From positions 1 through 25,869 of IMG/VR virus record IMGVR_UViG_3300007538_000158: a stretch of DNA of 25,869 nt. One strand, written 5' to 3'. The stretch is from a virus. Positions 1 to 4,854 of this stretch are shown piece after piece; position 1 is the stretch's first letter; every line of letters starts with the position of its first letter. The notes beneath the pieces are model-generated. The model searched no databases. It worked only from the letters and a program-made list of their open reading frames with translations, and was not told the DNA's origin. Both the position numbers and the translations under genes were made by a program.

Positions 1-186
1 ATGATTGACGCAATACTTGAGCGCGCGGGTATCAATCCGCCGGGGCCGGATAAGAACCGCACGCAATGCCCGCGATGCAGCCGCCGCCGCAAGAAATCGC
101 AAGAGCGGTGCCTAATGGTTAAATGGATTGGATGGGTTGCGCAGGTGTATTGCCACCATTGCGGATGGAAGGAAACGCTGCAATGA
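1..186 (+). CDS. Small zinc-ribbon protein (primase-type zinc finger), possibly clipped by the window edge
   Basis: The 61-residue product carries two Cys pairs, C23-x2-C26 and C51-x2-C54, with a basic stretch (RRRKK, residues 28-32) and an extra C37 between them. This is the pattern of a zinc-ribbon nucleic-acid-binding module like those at the start of phage primases or in Ogr-like and small phage zinc-finger proteins. No catalytic domain is present, so it may act as a stand-alone DNA-binding factor; that role is inferred. The ATG is the first base of the window, so a longer N-terminus upstream cannot be excluded. Its stop overlaps the next start (ATGA at 183-186), which places it at the end of the early operon feeding xis and int. 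Confidence 0.6.
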   Translation: MIDAILERAGINPPGPDKNRTQCPRCSRRRKKSQERCLMVKWIGWVAQVYCHHCGWKETLQ

Positions 187-539
187 CACGTCCAGTTTTG
201 CTTGACTTCGTTGACGTAGCGAAAGAATGGGGAATGTCGCCCCAAGCGGTGCAGCGCGCCGCCGATAGGGTTGGGCTGACCGTCTACATGGGACGCAAGC
301 CAAAAATTCCAGAGGATGATTTGAAAAGGTTGATTGCATCATGCCAAGGCCAAGCAAAGGGGCGCGCCTCTACTGGCGAAAGCCCACAAAGACCCGCGCA
401 GGACAATGGGTTATCCTCGACGGGCAAACAGAGCGCAAAACAGGCACAGTTGATCGCGGAGAAGCTGACCAAGCGCTTGCCGACTACATCAACGCACGGG
501 GCATCAACCGTCACACCCATACGCCCGAAACTTTCCTAG
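183..539 (+). CDS. Excisionase-like helix-turn-helix protein overlapping the integrase gene
   Basis: The product has 118 residues from the ATG at 183, which overlaps the upstream stop. An in-frame start at 123 lies inside the previous gene and was not chosen. Residues 7-45 (DVAKEWGMSPQAVQRAADR, then a KIPEDDLKRLI segment) look like a winged-helix/MerR-like excisionase fold: a helix-turn-helix followed by a short wing ending in a D-L-x-R-L helix. The C-terminal half is Ser/Thr/Gln/Lys-rich and probably flexible. Its position directly ahead of int supports a directionality-factor role, but this is inference. The last 199 bases (341-539) are also the start of the integrase gene in another frame. 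Confidence 0.55.
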   Translation: MTRPVLLDFVDVAKEWGMSPQAVQRAADRVGLTVYMGRKPKIPEDDLKRLIASCQGQAKGRASTGESPQRPAQDNGLSSTGKQSAKQAQLIAEKLTKRLPTTSTHGASTVTPIRPKLS

Positions 540-1378
540 TGTCCGAGGCGCTGGTGGAGTACGGCGAGAACCGCGCGCCAAGCCGTGCCGCCCCAGAGCG
601 CATAGGCTACGCTATCAAGGCGTTGATGCCGTTTTGGCACGACTTGCCTGTTGGTGCCGTGACTATGGCCACATGCGCGCGCTATGCGTCTTACCGCGGC
701 AAGTCAGCCGGAACTGTCCGCCGTGAATTGGGCGTATTGCGTGCGGCGATGAATTGGTGCGTCAAGATTGGCGCATTGACGCGATGCCCCCCCGTTGAAT
801 TGCCAGCCCGCCCCGCGGCGAAAGAGTTATGGCTGACACGGGGCGAGGTTGCTAGGTTGATCCGCGCCGCCCGTACTGACCCGCGGTCAAAGCACCTTGC
901 CCGATTCATCCTATTGGCCGTGTATACGGGCAGCCGAAAGACCGCGGTATTGGATCTGCGCTTTGAACCGCACCCCCGCGGCGGCTGGATCGACTGCGAC
1001 CGCGGCGTCATGTACCGCGCTGCTAATGATGCAAGACTGACGAACAAGCGCAGAACGCCGGTAAGGATGCCTGCAAAGCTATTGGCCCATGCCCGCCGTT
1101 GGTCGCGCCAAGGTGGTTGGGTTGTCAATTACCGCGGCGCAAAGGTTGGAGACATCAAGACAGCATGGTCACGCATTCGACGCATTGCGGGATTGCCCGC
1201 GGCAACGCCCCACACGCTAAAACATACCGCGATTACATGGGCCATGCAGCGAGGGGCAAATCTGCCCGATGCCGCGGGTTTCTTTGGGACTTCGGTTCGC
1301 GTGATAGAAAAAACGTATTGGCACTATCACCCTGATTTTCAGGCGGGTACTGCGGCAATTATGGATAGGAAGGGATAA
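341..1378 (+). CDS. int: Phage tyrosine integrase
   Basis: This 345-residue site-specific recombinase should join the phage genome to the host tRNA-Arg locus 360 bases downstream. The N-terminal region resembles an arm-binding domain (about 1-55, GARLYWRK...GQWVILDG). A SAM-like core-binding domain follows (about 60-150), then the catalytic domain (about 165-345). Visible active-site residues are R199 (TGSRKTAVLDL), K in the LTNKRR segment, the H291-T-L-K294-H box, a Trp/His-rich stretch (W327, H328) and the nucleophile Y326 (IEKTYWHYHPDF). The second conserved arginine (HxxR) is a lysine here. The ATG at 341 was kept because the residues right after it match the usual N-terminus of this integrase family, although it lies deep inside the upstream gene. 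Confidence 0.93.
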   Translation: MPRPSKGARLYWRKPTKTRAGQWVILDGQTERKTGTVDRGEADQALADYINARGINRHTHTPETFLVSEALVEYGENRAPSRAAPERIGYAIKALMPFWHDLPVGAVTMATCARYASYRGKSAGTVRRELGVLRAAMNWCVKIGALTRCPPVELPARPAAKELWLTRGEVARLIRAARTDPRSKHLARFILLAVYTGSRKTAVLDLRFEPHPRGGWIDCDRGVMYRAANDARLTNKRRTPVRMPAKLLAHARRWSRQGGWVVNYRGAKVGDIKTAWSRIRRIAGLPAATPHTLKHTAITWAMQRGANLPDAAGFFGTSVRVIEKTYWHYHPDFQAGTAAIMDRKG

Positions 1379-1381
1379 GGC

Positions 1382-1666
1382 ATGGCTAAATTAGATTCAT
1401 ACGAAAAAAACATATGCGATGGAAACAAGCCGGGAAAGCTATTCTTGAAAGACTATGGCGATGGGGTTTGCGTCAATATGTGGATAATGGATTACGAATA
1501 TGACCCGATCCGCATTGCGTTCGGCATTGATGAGGAAATAACCATATTCCCCGGCGAAAATAAATGGGTAATGTTTGCACCGCATCAGCTTGAATACATC
1601 GCAGAGCGGGCAAAAAAGGCGGCGGCCATGGCCCAAAAATACTGCGATGAAAACCCAGAGGAATAG
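1382..1666 (+). CDS. Small acidic protein of unknown function between int and attP
   Basis: I do not recognise this 94-residue protein. It has no signal peptide or membrane segment. It has a central hydrophobic/aromatic beta-rich part (VCVNMWIMDYEYDPIRIAFGI) and an alanine/lysine-rich C-terminal helix (about residues 66-94). A good Shine-Dalgarno-like stretch (AGGAAGGGATAAGG) spans the integrase stop, so it is probably translated with int. The coding is visibly richer in A/T (aaa, ata, gat codons) than the head and tail genes, which suggests a later acquisition. A gene between int and its attachment site is not the simplest arrangement and marks it as a possible cargo gene. Confidence 0.6.
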   Translation: MAKLDSYEKNICDGNKPGKLFLKDYGDGVCVNMWIMDYEYDPIRIAFGIDEEITIFPGENKWVMFAPHQLEYIAERAKKAAAMAQKYCDENPEE

Positions 1667-1892
1667 GGGGTTTCTTGGCCGTATCTTGTCACGGCGAGAA
1701 CGGCCAAGGCGCAAAACGGCCTGCAAGTGATTGATTTGATTGGCGCACCCGACTGGATTCGAACCAGTGACCTCTGCCTTCGGAGGGCAGCGCTAGGCCG
1801 TTTGTTCACGCAATAACCCCGCTTTTCCCCTTGTTTGATCACGGTTGGCGGGTATCTAATGGCGGTCAATCTTGGCCGGACCAAGAAACCCC
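1667..1892. repeat. Paired 12-bp inverted repeats flanking the attachment core (candidate integrase arm sites)
   Basis: GGGGTTTCTTGG at 1667-1678 has a perfect inverted copy, CCAAGAAACCCC, at 1881-1892. The two enclose the tRNA-derived core (1741-1794) almost symmetrically. Within the same block CTTGGCCGT (1674-1682) pairs with ACGGCCAAG (1700-1708), and TCTTGGCC recurs at 1673-1680 and 1870-1877. Inverted arm sites on both sides of a core are what a lambda-type intasome uses. The assignment to integrase binding is inferred from position. The 9-bp hairpin at 1674-1708 could alternatively terminate the xis-int transcript, though no T-tract follows it. Confidence 0.55.
1741..1794 (-). other. 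attP: attP core: 3' half of a tRNA-Arg(CCG) gene
   Basis: On the minus strand this reads as the 3' part of a tRNA. It has the anticodon stem CTGCC/GGCAG with loop CTCCGAA (anticodon CCG, Arg). It then has the T-arm ACTGG-TTCGAAT-CCAGT, the 3' acceptor strand CGGGTGC, discriminator G and an encoded CCA (1741-1743). The sequence beyond 1794 does not give a D-arm or the 5' acceptor strand, so the tRNA is incomplete and not functional by itself. This is the classic core used by phage integrases that target tRNA 3' ends and restore the gene on insertion. Phage genes lie on both sides, which is why it is called attP and not attL or attR. Confidence 0.85.
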
Positions 1893-1918
1893 TTTCGTAA
1901 ATCTTTCGTACTCTCGTA
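1892..1918 (+). repeat. Three direct repeats CTTTCGTA/CTCTCGTA beside the attachment core
   Basis: CTTTCGTA occurs at 1892-1899 and again at 1903-1910, followed at once by the one-mismatch copy CTCTCGTA at 1911-1918. The starts are 11 and 8 bases apart, close to helical phasing. They sit in an AT-rich stretch between the attachment core and the small-gene operon. They may be arm-type or excisionase sites; no protein can be assigned from sequence alone. Confidence 0.45.
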
Positions 1919-1924
1919 AAATAA

Positions 1925-1973
1925 TATACGCAAAACGCAAATTAGTGCTTGATGCACATGCGCATTGCGTATA
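1925..1973. promoter_or_regulatory. 9-bp perfect inverted repeat TATACGCAA / TTGCGTATA (operator-like)
   Basis: TATACGCAA (1925-1933) and TTGCGTATA (1965-1973) form a perfect inverted repeat separated by 31 bases. The ACGCAA core is repeated at 1935-1940 and 1993-1998, and also at 1808-1813 on the other side. The block lies 43 to 91 bases ahead of the start at 2016, where a promoter for the small-gene operon is expected. A weak TTGATG (1949-1954) and TATAGG (1970-1975) pair with 15-base spacing overlaps it. It could be the operator of the helix-turn-helix protein at the end of the operon or a further integrase/excisionase element. Confidence 0.45.
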
Positions 1974-2015
1974 GGGTTGTCATAAGGAAACAACGCAACA
2001 CAAGGAAACAACACA

Positions 2016-2249
2016 ATGGCTCACCTTACCGAAGCGAAAATAATCGAAATGGCAGACGCCGCGCTGACCGCATACGAGTTCACTGGCGAAAAGCGCCGCA
2101 TGGGCGAAGTCGCTGCCGAGTATGCCGCCGATGAATTTGGGGTGAGTGCAACCGCAGCGCAGACTGGTTACGCCATCAAGCTGGCGCTGACCGGCTGGGA
2201 GGGCATCAAGGCCGCTACAAAGAAAGAGGTTGATGCGCAGTTCTCCTAA
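2016..2249 (+). CDS. Small acidic helical protein of unknown function, first gene of an attP-proximal operon
   Basis: The 77-residue product has no signal peptide, membrane segment or known motif. It is mostly helical by eye, with 12 acidic and 8 basic residues, and includes a GEKRRMGEVAAEYAADEF helix. A clear ribosome-binding site (AAGGA in CAAGGAAACAACACAATG) precedes the ATG, and the same AAGGAAACAAC sequence occurs once more just upstream. It is transcribed away from attP and against the late genes, as expected for a gene expressed separately from lysis and assembly. I cannot assign a function. Its size, charge and position beside a helix-turn-helix gene resemble phage anti-defence genes (inference). 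Confidence 0.65.
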   Translation: MAHLTEAKIIEMADAALTAYEFTGEKRRMGEVAAEYAADEFGVSATAAQTGYAIKLALTGWEGIKAATKKEVDAQFS

Positions 2250-2257
2250 CCTAACCG

Positions 2258-2273
2258 GGGGCTGCGGCCCCCA
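2258..2273 (+). other. GC hairpin after the first small gene
   Basis: GGGGGC (2258-2263) and GCCCCC (2268-2273) form a six-base all-GC stem with a TGCG loop, nine bases after the stop at 2249. No T-tract follows, so it is more likely a partial attenuator or transcript-end stabiliser than a full terminator. It would lower expression of the two downstream genes relative to the first. Confidence 0.4.
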
Positions 2274-2300
2274 CCACCCCACACAGCAAGGAATGCGGCA

Positions 2301-2456
2301 ATGACCAAGCAACAAATCCAAGACGCTATCACCGACCTAATGGAAGTGCGCCGCGAAATCTCAACAGTCAACCGCAACGCCGGGGAAACCATTTTTAACC
2401 CTGCTGCAACTGATGCGCTGCAAGCCGTGATTGAAATGTTGAAGGAGCAGGAATGA
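2301..2456 (+). CDS. 51-residue helical acidic protein, second gene of the small operon
   Basis: The reading frame from ATG 2301 encodes 51 residues beginning MTKQQIQDAITDLMEVRREI and ending in a helix with EMLKEQE. The ATG is preceded by a well-placed ribosome-binding site (AAGGA eight bases upstream), and the stop overlaps the next start (ATGA at 2453-2456). It carries nine acidic and five basic residues and looks like two amphipathic helices joined by a short GETIFNP turn. That suggests a small dimeric or partner-binding protein. No family is recognised. Coupling to the helix-turn-helix gene implies joint expression. Confidence 0.6.
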   Translation: MTKQQIQDAITDLMEVRREISTVNRNAGETIFNPAATDALQAVIEMLKEQE

Positions 2457-2665
2457 CCCCCGCGCAATTCCGCGAGGCGCTGCAATCGTTGCGCCTCGAC
2501 CAAGCCGCCGCCGTTAAGATGCTTGGCTACAAACGGCAGGCCAGCATAAGCGACCTTTGCACGGGCAAGCGCAACCCATCGGGCGCGACCGTGCGTCTGT
2601 TGCGGGCTTATTTGGATGGATACAGGCCGACCGACTGGCCAACGCAAAAAGCCCCCACCGATTAA
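2453..2665 (+). CDS. Small helix-turn-helix DNA-binding protein, last gene of the small operon
   Basis: The 70-residue product resembles the short XRE/Cro-like proteins of proteobacterial phages. It has an opening helix (TPAQFREALQSLRL), a helix-turn-helix at about residues 16-42 (DQAAAVKMLGYKRQASISDLCTGK) and a closing helix (GATVRLLRAYLDGY). A strong ribosome-binding site (AAGGAG) lies seven bases before the ATG, which overlaps the previous stop. Its most likely role is to bind DNA, perhaps auto-repressing its own operon at the inverted repeat 1925-1973 (inference). Its stop codon falls inside the loop of the terminator that follows. Confidence 0.65.
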   Translation: MTPAQFREALQSLRLDQAAAVKMLGYKRQASISDLCTGKRNPSGATVRLLRAYLDGYRPTDWPTQKAPTD

Positions 2666-2678
2666 GGCAGGGGCTTTT
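2647..2678. terminator. Bidirectional rho-independent terminator between convergent operons
   Basis: AAAAGCCCC (2647-2655) pairs with GGGGCTTTT (2670-2678) around a 14-base loop. The plus-strand side continues into CATTTTT, and the minus-strand side has five T residues. It therefore serves both the small-gene operon coming from the left and the late operon coming from the right, and it separates the two transcription units. Confidence 0.85.
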
Positions 2679-2733
2679 CATTTTTACCGAAACATTCCCA
2701 ACCCTACCCCATCCCGCGCGGCTTGGGAATACC

Positions 2734-3018
2734 CTAACCGTTTGGCGGCAATGCCTCGGCAACAATCTCGAACCCGTCACCCGATGCCAAAAGGCAGGTT
2801 TCGCCCGCAGGGCCGGTTGCGGTCATTGTCCAACTGCCCGCCTCGCGATTGGCGAACATTTCCAGAACAGCCCCGTTGGCTGACAGCCCGATTGATTGGC
2901 GCGTTTCCCCGTATTTCTCGGCAAGGTATGCCAGCACCGAGGCGCGCGGGGCGCATTGGGGCGCTGCATTAGCGGCAAATGGCAACAGAACGGCAAGGGC
3001 AAATATACGGATCATCAT
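2734..3018 (-). CDS. Exported small protein of unknown function, last gene of the late operon
   Basis: The 94-residue product starts with a classical signal peptide (MIRIFALAVLLPFAANA, cleavage after about residue 18). The predicted mature periplasmic domain contains PQCAPR, a helix VLAYLAEKYGE and a beta-rich part with SWTMTATGPAGETCLL. Two cysteines (in PQCAPR and GETCLL) could form a disulfide in the periplasm. Proteins of this type (signal peptide, CAPR, LAEKYGE) are common but uncharacterised in Rhodobacterales. It overlaps the preceding gene by ATGA, so it is produced with lysis proteins. A role at the envelope during lysis or superinfection is inference. Confidence 0.7.
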   Translation of the reverse strand: MMIRIFALAVLLPFAANAAPQCAPRASVLAYLAEKYGETRQSIGLSANGAVLEMFANREAGSWTMTATGPAGETCLLASGDGFEIVAEALPPNG

Positions 3019-3146
3019 AGTGCCTTTCTCATTTGTGCGATTAGGTCGAAAATCAGGATTGCAAATTTTGCGTAGGGAATGACCCCAAGCAATTCATGGC
3101 CGCGATACAGTTGCAGCCCTTCGGCGTTGACGTGCCAAGTAATCAA
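3015..3146 (-). CDS. 43-residue hydrophobic/aromatic small protein, TTG start
   Basis: A short frame lies in the gap between the phosphoesterase and the exported protein. It begins at TTG 3146 (overlapping the upstream stop, TTGA) and reads LITWHVNAEGLQLYRGHELL... to QMRKAL. The stop overlaps the next ATG. The frame stays open upstream to 3257, but that part lies inside the phosphoesterase gene. The residues (GLQLYRGHELLGVIPYAKFAILIFDLI) look like a compact beta-beta-helix domain, not random sequence. There is no strong ribosome-binding site, so translation would depend on coupling. Function unknown. Confidence 0.45.
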   Translation of the reverse strand: MITWHVNAEGLQLYRGHELLGVIPYAKFAILIFDLIAQMRKAL

Positions 3147-4279
3147 AACCGCACCGTCATGTCGTGCTTTAGCCCTGCCCGTTCGCAGAACATCATTGCG
3201 CGCATTGCCGCCGTATCGGTGTAACCCATATCGGCAGAGTGTTGATCCATTGAGCAAATCGCGGGAAGCTGAAACCAGCTAAACGCCCCATAGGTTTCTT
3301 GGCGTGGGTTGTGCAAATGGCCAGTGAACAGATACCAAAACCGACTTGCGCCGAATTGATCTGGAAAGTTTGGCGGGATATTCGCGGCCAGCTTTTCGGG
3401 CTTTATCCCGTGTCCATGATGCGCGGCAAGGAATACAGCGCCTTTTTGAAACACCCACATTTCACGCTCGGACTGGTCAATCGTCACGCGGGGATCGTTA
3501 TGGTATCTGTGATGCAAGGCAAGCCCAACGGCGTCCGGTGTGTTTGGGTCATGGTTGCCGCGATTGCTGCGATATATTACGCGCTCACTTCTCTGCAATG
3601 CCATGTCAATCTGCCAAGCCTTTGCCGCGGCTGATAACGCTAGATTGCGCCGATGTGACCCCGTGACCTTTAGCCTATGATCTGACCGCGGCGTTGCATC
3701 CTTATCGCAGTTCGCGTGGGTTAAGTCGCCATTGTCCAGAATGATTGCAGTCTCGCATGGTGGGATTGCCGCATGTGTTTGCGAAAACCCGTCTTTCATC
3801 CGTTCCATCGCTATATCTGGGCTGTAATCGGTGCCGCCGCGGTCGCTTGTGATTTCAACACCCAAATGCACGTCAGATTGTGGGAAAAATGCAATCTTGC
3901 CTGCTTGGGAATGTTCGCTTTGAATGATTGGTGGTGCCGCGGGAATATCTGAAAACGCCGCCCGCATCAGATCAAGTACGTTGGCTTGGTCGTCATTGCC
4001 CTTTTGTGAATACCGCGTTGACCGCTTAACTAGCTTGCCCTCGGCGTCCGTGATAATCCACCCGCCGTCTATTGTGCAGCCGTCAAGATTGGCGGCGACC
4101 ATGCTTTCCTGCATCCCATTTGGCAGGTGGAAGCCCTTCGCCTTTGCCGCGTTGTGCCGGTTGCGTAGCGTTTCGAGCGGCATCCCGACAGCCCGCGACG
4201 CCGCGCCCACGTTGCCATGCTCTTTGACCAGAGCGACAGCCTCGCGCATCTTTTCTTCGCTCAATCTGGGGTTAGCCAT
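3143..4279 (-). CDS. Metallophosphoesterase with an N-terminal helix-turn-helix
   Basis: The 378-residue product has two parts. Residues 1-50 form a Psq/resolvase-like helix-turn-helix (LSEEKMREAVALVKE...NVGAASRAVGMPLETLRNR). Residues 125-370 form a calcineurin-like phosphoesterase. The metal-binding motifs are in order: D136-x-H138, G184-D185, the G241-N-H-D244 box, H288/H290 and G320-H-L-H323, so the site looks intact and able to bind two metals. Such enzymes cleave phosphomonoesters or phosphodiesters of proteins, nucleotides or DNA; the substrate is not visible. It sits in the late operon between the outer spanin and small exported genes, sharing TAATG with the former. The DNA-binding domain points to a nucleic-acid substrate (inference). 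Confidence 0.85.
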   Translation of the reverse strand: MANPRLSEEKMREAVALVKEHGNVGAASRAVGMPLETLRNRHNAAKAKGFHLPNGMQESMVAANLDGCTIDGGWIITDAEGKLVKRSTRYSQKGNDDQANVLDLMRAAFSDIPAAPPIIQSEHSQAGKIAFFPQSDVHLGVEITSDRGGTDYSPDIAMERMKDGFSQTHAAIPPCETAIILDNGDLTHANCDKDATPRSDHRLKVTGSHRRNLALSAAAKAWQIDMALQRSERVIYRSNRGNHDPNTPDAVGLALHHRYHNDPRVTIDQSEREMWVFQKGAVFLAAHHGHGIKPEKLAANIPPNFPDQFGASRFWYLFTGHLHNPRQETYGAFSWFQLPAICSMDQHSADMGYTDTAAMRAMMFCERAGLKHDMTVRF

Positions 4280-4473
4280 TATTGCGCCCCCGCATCAAAT
4301 TTAGCGATGACAACCCGACCTGTGCGCCGCATGGCTGCAACATCATCGCCGCCCAGTGCCGCCGCGTGATCCGTCATCGGCCCGCGCAGGCCCGCAATCA
4401 AGGCGCTATCGCTTGGCCCTGTCACGCAGCCACTTAACATTATCAGCATCATCGCCGTTGCCAGTATCCGCAT
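4279..4473 (-). CDS. Outer-membrane spanin (Rz1-type lipoprotein)
   Basis: The 64-residue product starts with a lipoprotein signal (MRILATAMMLIMLSGC), with lipobox L-S-G-C at residues 13-16, so lipidation is expected at C16. The rest is a short soluble periplasmic tail. The first 68 bases overlap the end of the preceding gene in another frame, the layout of Rz/Rz1 pairs. In such pairs the lipoprotein binds the inner-membrane partner across the periplasm and fuses the membranes after the cell wall is cut. The proline content is low for an Rz1, which leaves some doubt. Confidence 0.7.
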   Translation of the reverse strand: MRILATAMMLIMLSGCVTGPSDSALIAGLRGPMTDHAAALGGDDVAAMRRTGRVVIAKFDAGAQ

Positions 4474-4651
4474 TTAGCATAGCCTCCGAAGTTGCGCGGT
4501 AAGTTTCCGCTGCCTTTTCCGCCGCCTTGGTTTTGGTCCGCTGCGCACCGTTGCGCCGCCCGGTAAGCCATGCAGCCGCAAGCGCGGCCATGCCCACCGC
4601 AGCCCACGCCACAGCGCGCCGCAGCCATGCAGGGATGAATGCCCACATCAC
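4406..4651 (-). CDS. Inner-membrane spanin (Rz-type), GTG or ATG start
   Basis: The 81-residue protein has one N-terminal membrane helix (about residues 8-29, LRRAVAWAAVGMAALAAAWL). A charged helix follows with a possible coiled coil (TKTKAAEKAAETYRATSEAML). This is a small version of the inner-membrane spanin topology. The start is GTG at 4651 (GTGA overlap with the holin-like gene), with an ATG one codon later. The partner lipoprotein begins inside this gene. Together they should complete lysis by disrupting the outer membrane. Confidence 0.65.
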   Translation of the reverse strand: MMWAFIPAWLRRAVAWAAVGMAALAAAWLTGRRNGAQRTKTKAAEKAAETYRATSEAMLNADTGNGDDADNVKWLRDRAKR

Positions 4652-4854
4652 TCGACAGCCCCGCGCAACCCGATGCCCACAAGGCCCGCGTTGATAAGCA
4701 CGGCTGGCTCTACGCCACCCGTTGACGCGTTGATAACCTTTGCCGCTTGCTCAAATTCGGGGAAGGCACTGGCCAGCGCCACAATGCAGCCCGCAACAAT
4801 GGGGGCAAATGATGCCAGCCACGTTAGCGACTTGGGTTTGAAATATTTATTCAT
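4648..4854 (-). CDS. Small two-segment membrane protein, candidate holin
   Basis: The 68-residue product has a basic N-terminus (MNKYFKPKS) and a hydrophobic segment at residues 11-30 (TWLASFAPIVAGCIVALASA). A weaker second segment is near the C-terminus (AVLINAGLVGIGL). It lies between the endolysin and the spanins with stop/start overlaps on both sides. A small membrane protein in this place is most simply a holin or holin partner that lets the signal-less endolysin reach the wall. Which of the two candidates (this one or the gene at 5444) is the pore former cannot be decided by eye. Confidence 0.6.
   Translation of the reverse strand: MNKYFKPKSLTWLASFAPIVAGCIVALASAFPEFEQAAKVINASTGGVEPAVLINAGLVGIGLRGAVE

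Noticed and set aside
1741-1817. A complete tRNA-Arg gene
   Set aside because: Only the anticodon arm, T-arm and 3' acceptor strand are present; the sequence past 1794 gives neither a D-arm nor a matching 5' acceptor strand, so this is an attachment core.
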